A DNA stretch of 64,000 bases from assembly GCA_000466585.1 (NCBI GenBank), contig KE993499.1, positions 134,452-198,451 on the forward strand, written 5' to 3'. Source of the stretch: Clostridiales bacterium oral taxon 876 str. F0540 (GTDB lineage Bacteria; Bacillota; Clostridia; Clostridiales; Clostridiaceae). Under the pieces are notes generated by a model. That model worked only from the letters and a program-made list of their open reading frames with translations. It had not been told where the DNA came from and did no database searches. Within the stretch, counting starts at the first letter, position 1. Every line of letters starts with the position of its first letter. This document shows positions 15,559 to 24,541 of this stretch, piece after piece. A program made the translations under genes and the position numbers.

Positions 15559-16515
15559 CTACATCTCTATATTAACTATTTTTCTAATTATCAAAAATCC
15601 AAATATTTCACTTATAACAGATGCTGAAATCATCGCTATACCGGTTGGTGTTGTAAAAAGTACCATCATATACTTCTTATTAAACACATAAATGAAGGCT
15701 CCTAAAAAAATAGGAATGAGCATTACTATTATGCCAGACAGTCTTCCCTGGGCAGTCAAAGTCCTAAGCTCTCCCTTTATCTTTTGTCTTTCTCTTATGG
15801 TTTCTGAGATATTATCAAGTATTTCAGATAGATTACCACCTATATCCTTTTGAATTAATATTGCATTTATTACAAGTCTCAGATCGTCTGATTCCATTCT
15901 TTCAAGAAAGCTCTTAAGAGCCTCCTCCTCAGAAATTCCAAGGCTCATCTCCTTTAAAAGCTTTTTAAACTCCTTTGAAAAGGGGTCTTTTGTTTCCTCC
16001 GTAACTACCGCAACAGCCTGAAGAAATGAATATCCTGCTTTTAGCGAATTTGATATTATCGTTATACCTTCATTAAGTTGACTGTCAAAAAGCTTTATTC
16101 TATCCTTTTTCCTTTTTTGTATTACAAACTTAGGTATATTCCAAACCAATATAAAAACAACTAAAGGCATAAAATAATCTTTAGAAACCGCATATATTAA
16201 AAAAGCTATCGCTGAGGAAGATAATACTTTAATAATTAAAAGTTCTTCTACAGTAATTGGCAAATCAGCTTTCATAAGTTCATTTTCAAGCTTTTCGGCT
16301 CTCTTTTTATTAAGCCTTTTTTCCGGCACTAAATTTGATAAAAGCTTTAAAGGACTAACTTTCTTATTGCCCTCAAATTTCTCCTTAAGCTCATAGTTCT
16401 CATCAAAATGCTTTAGCTTATCTATTGGTTTATTTTTATTTAAAACCACATACAGAACAGCCGCACCTAATCCCCATACAGCTAAAAAAACTAATACAGC
16501 TGCCAAATATAACAT
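15559..16515 (-). CDS. tadB: Tad pilus inner-membrane platform protein TadB
   Basis: 318 residues, type II secretion F-domain family. An N-terminal membrane segment is followed by a charged cytoplasmic stretch, two membrane segments around 105-140, the F-domain with ISNSLKAGYSFLQAVAVV and LVINAILIQKDIGGNLSEIL, and two C-terminal membrane segments. It is the partner of TadC. The gene starts 13 bp after the tadA stop and is clearly in the same operon. Confidence 0.9.
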   Translation of the reverse strand: MLYLAAVLVFLAVWGLGAAVLYVVLNKNKPIDKLKHFDENYELKEKFEGNKKVSPLKLLSNLVPEKRLNKKRAEKLENELMKADLPITVEELLIIKVLSSSAIAFLIYAVSKDYFMPLVVFILVWNIPKFVIQKRKKDRIKLFDSQLNEGITIISNSLKAGYSFLQAVAVVTEETKDPFSKEFKKLLKEMSLGISEEEALKSFLERMESDDLRLVINAILIQKDIGGNLSEILDNISETIRERQKIKGELRTLTAQGRLSGIIVMLIPIFLGAFIYVFNKKYMMVLFTTPTGIAMISASVISEIFGFLIIRKIVNIEM

Positions 16516-16528
16516 TTCATCACCTCCC

Positions 16529-17857
16529 TTAAATTAAAAGGTCTGCTCCAATGTTAATACCTTTTTCTTTAAGCTTTTGAACAAACTTAGGCATTATTCC
16601 TGTAGATACAAATTCTCCTTTTACCTTGCCCCTACTGTCTAAGCCCCTTTGATCAAACCTAAAAATATCCTGAAGCACTATAACATCGCCTTCCATGCCT
16701 TGAACCTCTGTTATGTGAGTTATTTTCCTGCTTCCATCCATAAGTCGTGATTGCTGAACAATAATGTCGATAGCTGAAGCAACCTGATCTCTTATAGCTT
16801 TTATAGGAAGATTCATTCCTGACATCAAAACCATAGTCTCAATTCTTGATAGCATATCCCTTGGGGAATTAGCATGTCCAGTTGTCAGAGATCCGTCATG
16901 ACCGGTATTCATAGCTTGAAGCATATCTAAAGCTTCTCCGGAACGTACCTCCCCTACAATTATTCTGTCAGGCCTCATTCTCAGGCTGTTCTTTACTAGA
17001 TCTCGTATAGTTATTTCACCTTTGCCTTCTAAATTTGAAGGCCTTGTTTCCAGCCTTACCACATGTTCCTGCGAAAGCTGAAGCTCTGCAGCGTCTTCTA
17101 TTGTTACAATACGCTCATCCTGTGGTATAAATGAAGAAAGTACGTTCAAGGTAGTAGTCTTACCACTGCCTGTACCTCCCGATACCACTATATTTAACCG
17201 GCCTTCAACACAGTATCTTAAAAGCTCTGCCATTTTTGAGTTCATGGTTCCGAATCTAACCAAGTCCTCAGCCTTAAAAGGATCTTCAGCAAATTTTCTT
17301 ATGGTTATTGAGGGCCCATCTATTGCTAATGGAGGGATTATAGCATTGACTCTAGAACCGTTTGGAAGCCTAGCGTCAACCATAGGTGAGCTCTCATCTA
17401 TTCTTCTGCCGATAGGCGATACTATCTTTTTAATAACATGAAGTACATGATTGTCATTTTTAAATTTTGCATCAGTTAAGACCAGCTTACCTTCCTTTTC
17501 TATATAAACATGTTCAGGACCATTTACCATAATCTCAGTAACGTTCCTGTCTGATAGAAGTCCCGTAATTGGGCCAAAGCCGATAATTTCGTCAAGCAGT
17601 TCTTCTTTTATTTTGTTCTTTTGATTATTGGTCATATTAAGAGATTCTTGTTCAATATTCTTAGCAATAATATAATTTATTTTTTCCTTTAACTCCTCAT
17701 TTTGTTCGGAAATTTCATTAAAATCTATATCTAATTCCTCTATTACTCTATTTTGCATTTTCATTTTAAGTTCAAAATAAGGATCAATTTCTTTTTCATT
17801 AGCTTTATTGGTCTTCTTATCTATATTAATCTCTTCAAGTCTTTTCATAAGAGACAT
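16529..17857 (-). CDS. tadA: Tad pilus assembly ATPase TadA/CpaF
   Basis: 442-residue secretion ATPase of the VirB11/PulE superfamily, which drives Flp pilus assembly. It has Walker A GGTGSGKT (227-234), an Asp box around VTIEDAAELQ, Walker B RIIVGEVRSGEALDML, and a His box GHDGSLTTGHANSP. The N-terminal domain has the CpaF-type VTEIMVNGPEHVYIE and SPMVDARLPNGSRV segments. The protein is full length. It is followed closely by tadB and preceded by tadZ with a 4-bp gap, so translational coupling is likely. Confidence 0.95.
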   Translation of the reverse strand: MSLMKRLEEINIDKKTNKANEKEIDPYFELKMKMQNRVIEELDIDFNEISEQNEELKEKINYIIAKNIEQESLNMTNNQKNKIKEELLDEIIGFGPITGLLSDRNVTEIMVNGPEHVYIEKEGKLVLTDAKFKNDNHVLHVIKKIVSPIGRRIDESSPMVDARLPNGSRVNAIIPPLAIDGPSITIRKFAEDPFKAEDLVRFGTMNSKMAELLRYCVEGRLNIVVSGGTGSGKTTTLNVLSSFIPQDERIVTIEDAAELQLSQEHVVRLETRPSNLEGKGEITIRDLVKNSLRMRPDRIIVGEVRSGEALDMLQAMNTGHDGSLTTGHANSPRDMLSRIETMVLMSGMNLPIKAIRDQVASAIDIIVQQSRLMDGSRKITHITEVQGMEGDVIVLQDIFRFDQRGLDSRGKVKGEFVSTGIMPKFVQKLKEKGINIGADLLI

Positions 17858-17861
17858 GCTA

Positions 17862-19013
17862 TCACTCTCCCAATAAATCCTTGCACATTATTTCTAAGGC
17901 TTTCCCTATTTTAGATTTATTATATTTGCCAGCATCACAAAATGGCTCACCTTTATTTATTGACAAAATAACTGTCTTCTCCTCATCCGGAAGCATTGCA
18001 AAAATATTATCTTTAAAAACTTCTTCTACATCTTTTTTGCCTATTCCATAGCCTGAATTAAATCTATTAATAACAAGTTTCACCTTGTCTCTTTCATATC
18101 CAAGTGATTGCATAACTCTTAAACCTAATTTAGTATTTTTAAGTGATATGATATCCATAGTAGATAAAAATACTATTTTTTGAGAATGATCCAAAACATA
18201 AAGTGTATTATCATTAAAATTAATACCGGTATCTACAATAATTAAGTCATACTGATTTTTAACCTGCTTTAGTAGTTTTTCTATACTTTCTTTGCTAATA
18301 TACTCTGCTGCTTCCGGCTTTCCGGGCGCAAATAACATGTCCAAGTTATCATTGCATTTGTACATATATGGTTTTATATTTTCATAAGAGTCCATTTGTC
18401 CTTCGTCAACCAAATCCAAAATAGTTTTTTGATTGTACTTATTAACCATTATGGATATATCTCCGAACTGCAAATCCATATCAATAAGAAGTATTTTCTT
18501 ATTGGCTTGTTTGCTGAAGATAATAGAACTGTTAAGAGCCAAGACAGACTTGCCGACACCGCCCTTTGAGCTGAAAAAAGTAATTATTTTCCCCTCTCTT
18601 AAGGGTTCGCTATTTATAAGTTTTACTTGTCTTTCTTTATATTTCTCATAGGTGCTTTTTACTGTCTCAACTAAACAATCATAGTTAAAGGGCTTTATAA
18701 TATATTCCTTTGCTCCATAGAACATAGCCTTCTTTAAATACTCATTTTCGGCCTGAACAGACATTATTATAACTATTACATTGGGATAATCATTCGTTAT
18801 TCTTTCTGTTGTCTCAAGTCCGTTCAATACCGGCATATTAATATCCATTAAAACCACATCCGGATTAACTTCAGGTATAAGACTTAACACTTCTTCCCCG
18901 TCAGATGCTTCCCCTACAACCTCAAACTGGTTATCCTCAAGGCCTAATATTTTTTTTATTACACTCCTTGTTTCATCTATATCATCTGCTATTAGCATTC
19001 TAATTTTATTCAT
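17862..19013 (-). CDS. tadZ: TadZ/CpaE-like receiver plus ParA-type ATPase
   Basis: 383 residues. The receiver domain (1-125) has the acidic pocket Asp10-Asp11, the phosphoacceptor position Asp57 in LMDINMP and Lys107. The ParA/MinD-like domain starts at about 143 with the deviant Walker A SSKGGVGKS. In Tad systems this protein places the secretion apparatus at a cell site. The receiver keeps all key residues, unlike many TadZ proteins where it is degenerate, so phosphorylation is possible. The kinase encoded at 22.6-23.8 kb is a candidate but is more likely dedicated to its own regulator. Confidence 0.9.
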   Translation of the reverse strand: MNKIRMLIADDIDETRSVIKKILGLEDNQFEVVGEASDGEEVLSLIPEVNPDVVLMDINMPVLNGLETTERITNDYPNVIVIIMSVQAENEYLKKAMFYGAKEYIIKPFNYDCLVETVKSTYEKYKERQVKLINSEPLREGKIITFFSSKGGVGKSVLALNSSIIFSKQANKKILLIDMDLQFGDISIMVNKYNQKTILDLVDEGQMDSYENIKPYMYKCNDNLDMLFAPGKPEAAEYISKESIEKLLKQVKNQYDLIIVDTGINFNDNTLYVLDHSQKIVFLSTMDIISLKNTKLGLRVMQSLGYERDKVKLVINRFNSGYGIGKKDVEEVFKDNIFAMLPDEEKTVILSINKGEPFCDAGKYNKSKIGKALEIMCKDLLGE

Positions 19014-19046
19014 GCAAAGCCCTCCTTTTAAGTGGCGGAAAACTTG

Positions 19047-20027
19047 TCACTTCAATTTTGGTATTTTTAAAACTTCACCGATTACTATGATATCTTCATC
19101 ATTTATATTGTTTGCTTTTTTAATTAAACTGTATTTTGAAGGGTCTCCGTAAACCTGGCTGCTTATTTTTCTAAGAGTATCTCCTCTTTTAACAGTGTAG
19201 GTTGTATCCCCTGAATTGTTTGAAGTCCCAGCACTTTGATTATTATTATCTGCGCCTTCTTTATTACCAGATTGTATATCCTCTGTTCCATCAACCCTAA
19301 TATAAAACTCTTTCCAGGTTGTGCCGTTTGTTTCTACAGTACTATCATCCTTTAAAGGCCTAAGAGCAAGCTTTATAGTTCCTATGCTTTCAGCCAAGAC
19401 TATTTTTTCAAGACTCTTAGTTTCTACCGACAAAGTTACAAGATAAGCTGCCTGATCCTTTTGAGCATCCTTATTATCTTTATTTACTTCCCTGTCAAGC
19501 TGCTTATTAACAGCCAAAACTTCAATATTCTGAAGTATAATTTTTGCAACATCCGGTCTTGCTGCTTTTGTTCCGTCAGATTTTTCACTTAAATAGACAA
19601 CTATATCAACAAAATCACTGGGTTTTATCAAATAAGCTACTCCTGCGTCCCCCATAACATTTACAGAAATTGCTCTATGATCTTTATCTATCTTTAAGCT
19701 TAATTCCTCTTCATCATTATTTATAAGCTTATCCTTATGAAAGCCCTCATTTTTCATTATTGTTTCTTTTGTGTATTTTCCAATAACTTTAGAAGAATCG
19801 TTAACATAGTCACTAAAAAGAGTGCTGTCTGAAACCTGCACTTCTTTAACCATATCTTTATTTATAAGTGTTCTTGGCTGTATTGTATCTGCAGCCACTA
19901 AAACAGTTGTTTTTTTTGCAATTGTTTTTGGGGATTTTATAGACTGCAGATACATAAATATAGTTATCGCTGCAAAAAGTGCTAATATAAAGGAGGCTAT
20001 GATTATCTTTGAGCCACTGCTTTTCAT
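19047..20027 (-). CDS. cpaB: Tad pilus protein CpaB/RcpC with a C-terminal LysM domain
   Basis: About 327 residues from the ATG at 20027 (the longer frame begins within the upstream gene). It has an N-terminal membrane anchor (KIIIASFILALFAAITIFMY), then a SAF/CpaB domain (VAADTIQPRTLINKDMV and a region with AISVNVMGDAGVAYLIKP SDFVD), an acidic Ser/Asn linker, and a LysM domain at the end (TYTVKRGDTLRKISSQVYGD .. NNINDEDIIVIGEVLKIP). In Gram-negatives CpaB acts in the periplasm with the secretin. Here the LysM should bind peptidoglycan, which suits a pilus crossing a thick wall. Confidence 0.88.
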   Translation of the reverse strand: MKSSGSKIIIASFILALFAAITIFMYLQSIKSPKTIAKKTTVLVAADTIQPRTLINKDMVKEVQVSDSTLFSDYVNDSSKVIGKYTKETIMKNEGFHKDKLINNDEEELSLKIDKDHRAISVNVMGDAGVAYLIKPSDFVDIVVYLSEKSDGTKAARPDVAKIILQNIEVLAVNKQLDREVNKDNKDAQKDQAAYLVTLSVETKSLEKIVLAESIGTIKLALRPLKDDSTVETNGTTWKEFYIRVDGTEDIQSGNKEGADNNNQSAGTSNNSGDTTYTVKRGDTLRKISSQVYGDPSKYSLIKKANNINDEDIIVIGEVLKIPKLK

Positions 20028-20049
20028 AATTGTCACATCCTTTTCTACA

Positions 20050-20946
20050 TTACTTAGACAACCTAGCTCCATATAAGCCTGTGTCATTTAATTTAGTATC
20101 TATCGGTGCATTTATGACATACTGAATGAATCTTCCGCGTATCTCAATATTTCCGGATTTTTTATATATATCTTCCACATAAAATTCAGCAAACCCTGAG
20201 ACCTGTATCTGTCCTCTTCCATTTACCATAAAACTATTTACTATAGGTATAGTCCAGATTCTAATTGAGTTTCTGGGAAAATTATTAAAAGAACTGATTT
20301 CTGAATTAATATAGTTTTTTATTTCATTTGCCGTTCCGGCCATATCACCGGTTTCAGTGTCTATATAGTCGCCAACTGCTATAGTTCCGTTATATCCGTA
20401 TAATGCATTATTTCTAAAAACATTATTTCCTGTTCCCCCAAGTGCAACAGTTCCATAGTTACCACTATATCCATCTCCTGCTCCTGTTTTAAGTGTTATT
20501 AAGTCTCCATATGAGAAATTAAACTTTTGAACTGCAAATGGCCTTATACCGCCTTTTACAGATTTTACAGGGCCTATAATAGCACTATTACCTGCACTTA
20601 TATTACTTGACTGTATGCCTATTATAGGTGCAAAAAGATGTTTTACATTAACAGTTCCTGCTATCTGAATGCTCTTTTTATCAGCTGCAATCCCTATTGC
20701 AATATTATTGGTATCCACCCCATTTTTTCTTAGGTAATCCTGTGCCAAAGCTTTAGCTTTTACTTCATTGCTCGGAAGTTCGAGGGCTCCTGCCAATGCT
20801 GCTGAGTCCATAGCATTCGAAAGCTTTACTTTTTCCGTGTAAACTAATCCTATATCTAATGCAAAGGCAGCAAATCCAAATATAACTGTGATTAGTATGC
20901 ATAATATAACAGATGCATTTCCTTTTTTAGGTTTCTTTTTCATCAT
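20050..20946 (-). CDS. TadG-like pilus assembly protein
   Basis: 298 residues with a positively charged start, then a prepilin-like hydrophobic segment (ASVILCILITVIFGFAAFAL) followed by DIGLVYTEKVKLSNAMDSAALAGA, which is the hallmark of the TadG-like N-terminal domain (TadE/TadG pseudopilins). The extracellular remainder includes GTVALGGTGNNVFRNNALYG and is not recognisable. It has an AGGGGT-type ribosome site and sits 10 bp after tadE. It is a minor structural or assembly component of the Flp pilus. It has no obvious von Willebrand A domain, unlike many TadG proteins. Confidence 0.82.
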   Translation of the reverse strand: MMKKKPKKGNASVILCILITVIFGFAAFALDIGLVYTEKVKLSNAMDSAALAGALELPSNEVKAKALAQDYLRKNGVDTNNIAIGIAADKKSIQIAGTVNVKHLFAPIIGIQSSNISAGNSAIIGPVKSVKGGIRPFAVQKFNFSYGDLITLKTGAGDGYSGNYGTVALGGTGNNVFRNNALYGYNGTIAVGDYIDTETGDMAGTANEIKNYINSEISSFNNFPRNSIRIWTIPIVNSFMVNGRGQIQVSGFAEFYVEDIYKKSGNIEIRGRFIQYVINAPIDTKLNDTGLYGARLSK

Positions 20947-20956
20947 ACCCCTCCCA

Positions 20957-21346
20957 TTATTCTATTCTCATGGAGGTCTGGGCATTTAATAGCACTGAAT
21001 TCTTAAACATGCTGCTTATTATTGGAACAGTTAAATTATAGCTGTAGCTTAACTTTACAGTAAGCGCATCTCCGGATTTCCTATTTGCAAAATCAGGTGT
21101 TATGGTTACAGTTATTTTACTTGCATCAAGGCTTTGAGAATTTGCTATAATTAAATTTTTTATCTCTGCATCAGTGCTTCCGACTATACCGGCTCTTGCT
21201 CCTTCTCTTGACGCATACTGGATAGACAAATAAGAGTTTATCATCATTCCAAACTGCACTATTCCCATTATTAAAAGAAGCAAAATAGGAAGTATAATTG
21301 CAAATTCTACAAGTGCCTGGCCTTTATTGTTTCTTATAATTTTCAC
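20957..21346 (-). CDS. tadE: TadE-like pseudopilin
   Basis: 129 residues with the TadE signature: NNKGQALVEFAIILPILLLL, where GQ.LVEFA resembles a type IV prepilin cleavage site with the conserved glutamate, and YASREGARAG after the hydrophobic segment. It is processed and assembled as a minor pilin. The start is ATG (or the GTG two codons upstream), with a good AAAGGAGG site. It is separated from the Flp gene by a terminator and may also be read from within the leader. Confidence 0.9.
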   Translation of the reverse strand: MKIIRNNKGQALVEFAIILPILLLLIMGIVQFGMMINSYLSIQYASREGARAGIVGSTDAEIKNLIIANSQSLDASKITVTITPDFANRKSGDALTVKLSYSYNLTVPIISSMFKNSVLLNAQTSMRIE

Positions 21347-21353
21347 TGTAACC

Positions 21354-21440
21354 TTACCTCCTTTCAGCTGTAAAAGTTTGGTATTTTAGCGTGCTCGTTT
21401 CCATTGATAAACTGACTGTTAAAGTTTCGATTATTCCAAA
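21354..21440 (-). repeat. Possible decayed copy of the hairpin repeat before tadE
   Basis: On the minus strand CTTTAACAGTCAGTTTATC, ATGGAAACGAGCACGCTAAAA and a terminal AAAGGAGG resemble the element's hairpin-1 end, loop (GAGTGGAACGAGC in other copies) and ribosome-site end. The pairing is mostly lost, so this is a tentative call. Confidence 0.35.
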
Positions 21441-21442
21441 AA

Positions 21443-21473
21443 TGCTCTAATCAAACATCTTATGATTAGAGCA
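21443..21473 (-). terminator. Terminator between the Flp pilin gene and tadE
   Basis: Stem TGCTCTAATC/GATTAGAGCA, followed by TTTTTGG on the minus strand. It probably lets the pilin be made in large excess, with partial read-through into the assembly genes. Confidence 0.75.
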
Positions 21474-21526
21474 TTTTAATTGATTTAGAGGGTATCTTCA
21501 ATTATTCCTTTTGTATATATCTATCT

Positions 21527-21760
21527 TTAAGCTAGAAAAGTTTTTGCATAATCAATATAAGTTGTTGTTGTTCCTCCTGAGGATGGAGAAAGTTTATCTA
21601 TTATCTTTTGGAAAGTTTGTGATATTGCCGGCCCTAGCAATACCAAAACTGCAATAACAACTATTGCTACAAGCCCAATTATTAGTGCGTATTCAACCAT
21701 GCCCTGACCTTTTTCATTGTTTATCTTTGATAAAGCATAGCCTTTGAATTTCTTTAACAT
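21527..21760 (-). CDS. flp: Flp/Fap type IVb pilin
   Basis: 77 residues. After a basic leader (LKKFKGYALSKINNEKG) comes the prepilin peptidase site G|QGMVEYALIIGLVAIV, with Glu at +5 and Tyr at +6 as in Flp pilins, and a single hydrophobic helix, then a short Ser/Thr-rich tail. It is the major pilus subunit, processed by the peptidase encoded at 23.8-24.3 kb. The ATG at 21760 lies 7 nt after AGGAGG; a GTG two codons upstream is too close to that site. The gene has its own promoter and a terminator behind it. Confidence 0.95.
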   Translation of the reverse strand: MLKKFKGYALSKINNEKGQGMVEYALIIGLVAIVVIAVLVLLGPAISQTFQKIIDKLSPSSGGTTTTYIDYAKTFLA

Positions 21761-21835
21761 AATCACTCCTCCTTTTATTAGTTACTTTTTGTGGTTAGTG
21801 GGTTCTCTGTGGATTTTTCTTCTCTTCTTGATATT

Positions 21836-21864
21836 ATTATAGTAGAAAGTGCTTTATCGTGGCA
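21836..21864 (-). promoter_or_regulatory. Candidate promoter of the Flp pilin gene
   Basis: A perfect TATAAT (21836-21841) has only a poor -35 match (TGCCAC, 17-bp spacer). This suggests activation by a regulator, perhaps the NarL-type protein encoded next door. Confidence 0.45.
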
Positions 21865-21901
21865 GATTGCAAAAGTCATATTCTTTCAAGTAAAAAAGTA
21901 A

Positions 21902-21929
21902 TAAAAAAATAGGGACCTTCGTCCCTATT
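21902..21929 (-). terminator. Intrinsic terminator of the kinase/regulator unit
   Basis: Stem AATAGGGAC/GTCCCTATT followed by a run of T on the minus strand. It overlaps the regulator stop codon and separates the two-component genes from the pilin gene. Confidence 0.9.
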
Positions 21930-22602
21930 CTTCAGAATATCTTACCTTATAGTATTCTTCTATTTTATTTTCAATTGCAAAAATTGTTGCCTGCACTCTG
22001 TCTTCCACATCAAGTTTTCTAAATAGATTAGTTGCATAGTTCTTAACTGTTTTCTCAGAAAGATAAAGTTTTTCTCCTATTTCTTTATTGCTCAGTCCCT
22101 TAGAAATACTAATTAACACCTCAATTTCTCTCTTTGATAATTTATCAAGTGCACTAATAGTTTTTTTATTCTTACTTTTTATATCTGTAAAAAGCATAGC
22201 TACTAAAGACTTATCAATATATTTTTCACCATTATAAACCATTCTGATAGCATTTACTATTTCTGTCCCTGCAGAATCCTTCAGCACATATCCATCTGCA
22301 CCGATATCAATTACCTCATGAATAGTATTTCTGTCATTTTCAATAGTAAGCATGATTACCTTTATTTTTTCTTTATCAGCCTTTATTCGTTTTAGCACTT
22401 CTATGCCGTTTTTTACCGGCATATTGCAATCTAAAAGTACAACATCAGGAACAATACTCATTAAAAGTGAAATAACCTTATCACCATTTTCAGCTTCTCC
22501 GATAATTTCAATATCCTCTTCAAAGCTTATTATTCTCTTTAGGCCTTCCCTTATAATAGCATGATCATCTGCTATCAATACTTTAATCCCCTCTTTTTCC
22601 AT
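21925..22602 (-). CDS. NarL/DegU-type response regulator
   Basis: 225 residues. The receiver domain has Asp12-Asp13, phosphoacceptor Asp58 (VVLLDCNMP) and Lys108 region LKDSAGTE. The C-terminal LuxR-type helix-turn-helix has LSKREIEVLISISKGLSNKEIGEKLYLSEKTVKNY. Its start codon overlaps the end of the kinase gene by 20 bp, so the pair is translationally coupled. It most likely controls the adjacent Flp/Tad operon, whose pilin promoter has a weak -35 box. Confidence 0.93.
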   Translation of the reverse strand: MEKEGIKVLIADDHAIIREGLKRIISFEEDIEIIGEAENGDKVISLLMSIVPDVVLLDCNMPVKNGIEVLKRIKADKEKIKVIMLTIENDRNTIHEVIDIGADGYVLKDSAGTEIVNAIRMVYNGEKYIDKSLVAMLFTDIKSKNKKTISALDKLSKREIEVLISISKGLSNKEIGEKLYLSEKTVKNYATNLFRKLDVEDRVQATIFAIENKIEEYYKVRYSEE

Positions 22603-23764
22603 CCTTAATCACCTCACGATTATTAGGAAGCTTAACAATATAAGTAGTTCCTTCTCCTGCCGCGGATTTTATTTGGATTTCTCCCTGAAGCTGACTTACT
22701 CTATCAAAAATACCAATAAGCCCATAGGATGCTCCTTTAGTTCTAACATTTTTCAAGGTTTCCTCTACGTTAAAGCCTATGCCGTCATCTGTAATAACAA
22801 GCATTAAATATTTTGTTCCAAAGTCAAGCTTTACTTCTGCATGTTTTGCCTTTGAATGCTTTTTGATGTTGTTAAAAACCTCTTGGATAATTCTATATAC
22901 GGCAACTTGTATAATAGACTCTATTTCTGTTTTTATTGGTTTTAGCTTAAGCTCTATATCTATATTTGATTCTTGCGTTATTGATTTTACAGTCTGCTGA
23001 ATAGTATGATTTAGTCCTAAATCATCAAGAGACATAGGTCTTAAATCAAATATTATATTTCTAACCTCTTTTAAAGCTATTTTTACACTTTCCTTTAAAT
23101 CTGCTAGCTCTTTAAGGCCTTCCTCTACATCCTTTTTTATTACCATCGTACAAATATCTGCCTTCATAACAGCGTTAGCCATATGCTGTGCTGGTCCATC
23201 ATGTATATCTCTTGCTATCCTTTTACGCTCATTCTCTTGCGCTTCCAGTATTTTTATACCGAGAAACATTTCAGAATTTTTATCAGCGCCCTCTAAAGCT
23301 GAAAGAATATCACCTTCCAAGTACCCCATGGCTATGCTTATTTGATTAATTACCTTTTCAGCTCCATCTATATTTTCCATAGTTTTTTTTAACGCTATTT
23401 CCAGCTGAGATCTTTTTTCCCTTAATACCTTTTCCTCATTTGTCTTAGTAGAATATTTCACTCTCATATCTGAGGCCTTTTCATAAGCCTCCTTTATATC
23501 TTTTTCAGTATACTTGTTAAAATTAGCAGAAACCTCTGCTAACCTTTTTCGCGCTATTCTTTCCTGCTTTTGAAGATCATCCACTTCATCTATAACCTTT
23601 AAAATTTCACTTTTTATCTGAATTAGCTGAAACTTTAAATCCTCTTGTTCTTTTCTGATGTTATCAACAATATCAAGTATTTGTCCCCTGCTGGAGCTTA
23701 TTTCCTCAATTACTTTTTTGATTATTTTATTAATTAAATTAACATCTAAATCTACGTTGTTCAT
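22583..23764 (-). CDS. DegS-like cytoplasmic sensor histidine kinase
   Basis: About 393 residues without membrane segments. The N-terminal 180 residues are a DegS-type coiled-coil sensor (EEISSSRGQILDIVDNIRKE and long heptad runs). The dimerisation box follows with ERKRIARDIHDGPAQHMANA (His in RDIHDG), then a HATPase with NIKKHSKAKH, DDGIGFN and GIFDRVSQLQGE. The start is ATG with AGGGGC 8 nt upstream; the longer frame starts with a GTG that overlaps this site. It is the partner of the NarL-type regulator. Confidence 0.92.
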   Translation of the reverse strand: MNNVDLDVNLINKIIKKVIEEISSSRGQILDIVDNIRKEQEDLKFQLIQIKSEILKVIDEVDDLQKQERIARKRLAEVSANFNKYTEKDIKEAYEKASDMRVKYSTKTNEEKVLREKRSQLEIALKKTMENIDGAEKVINQISIAMGYLEGDILSALEGADKNSEMFLGIKILEAQENERKRIARDIHDGPAQHMANAVMKADICTMVIKKDVEEGLKELADLKESVKIALKEVRNIIFDLRPMSLDDLGLNHTIQQTVKSITQESNIDIELKLKPIKTEIESIIQVAVYRIIQEVFNNIKKHSKAKHAEVKLDFGTKYLMLVITDDGIGFNVEETLKNVRTKGASYGLIGIFDRVSQLQGEIQIKSAAGEGTTYIVKLPNNREVIKDGKRGD

Positions 23765-23803
23765 CTTATCAGCCCCTGACACAGCTTAGTTGTGTACATT
23801 AAT

Positions 23804-24301
23804 TTATTTAAAAACAAGAAATGCAATTATACTTCCCAATGCTAAAAATGGTCCAAAAGGAATATAATCTCTTCGTCCTTTTATCTTGAACAAAAGAAGC
23901 AATATACTAACAATTGAAGATAAGCCAAAAGCTAAAAAAACCGCCCAAACAGTTCTATACGCACCTAGAAAAGCCCCTATACCAAGCATAATTTTTATGT
24001 CTCCACCGCCTAAAGCATTTGGTATAAGCGCTAACAAGAAAAGTATTAATCCTCCTATAAACATGCCAAGTATACTATTTATAAATGATATATCGATAAA
24101 AAAAGAAAATACTAAACCTGCTATCAAAGTAATAATTGATAGCATATCTGGAATAATTTGATGCTTTAAATCGTTAAAGGACATAAATAAAAGAAGAGAA
24201 GTCAGTACTATGCTTTTAAAAAACACCAAACTAAGTCCAAATTTAAAAAACATTATTAAATAAATTATTACAGTTACTAAGATTAAAATAACTTTTTCCA
24301 T
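23804..24301 (-). CDS. cpaA: Prepilin peptidase (A24, CpaA/TadV type)
   Basis: 165 residues, about six membrane segments. The two catalytic aspartates are in DLKHQIIPDML and NALGGGDIKIMLGIG, the GXGD-type motif of prepilin peptidases. It lacks the N-methyltransferase domain, as expected for TadV/CpaA. It would cut the Flp, TadE and TadG-like prepilins. It is the promoter-proximal gene of the kinase/regulator unit, 39 bp before the kinase start, with GAGGGTATA before its ATG. Confidence 0.92.
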   Translation of the reverse strand: MEKVILILVTVIIYLIMFFKFGLSLVFFKSIVLTSLLLFMSFNDLKHQIIPDMLSIITLIAGLVFSFFIDISFINSILGMFIGGLILFLLALIPNALGGGDIKIMLGIGAFLGAYRTVWAVFLAFGLSSIVSILLLLFKIKGRRDYIPFGPFLALGSIIAFLVFK

Positions 24302-24541
24302 TATACCCTCATGATTATATAATACATAATTTAATTATTGTGTTCAATTTCATTATACACAAAATGCATAATATTATTTAAAATTTGTTCATAATGTTGT
24401 CACCATACTGTAATACATCAGCTTTACTATATAATTATGCTAATAATAAAATATAGAATACAACGATTAACTTTAGTTATCAACATATAACAATGAGTCT
24501 ATTATAAATTTTTATTTATAAGCTAAATGGAGGTTAAGAAA

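Noticed and set aside
19014..19046. A further copy of the hairpin repeat between tadZ and cpaB
   Set aside because: It has AAAGGAGG and a GTGACAAG/CTTGTCAC-like hint, but no hairpin 1, AGTG tail or loop motif.
24302..24526. A possible second riboswitch in the region divergent from the prepilin peptidase
   Set aside because: The sequence is AT-rich with no conserved core motif of any riboswitch class I know.
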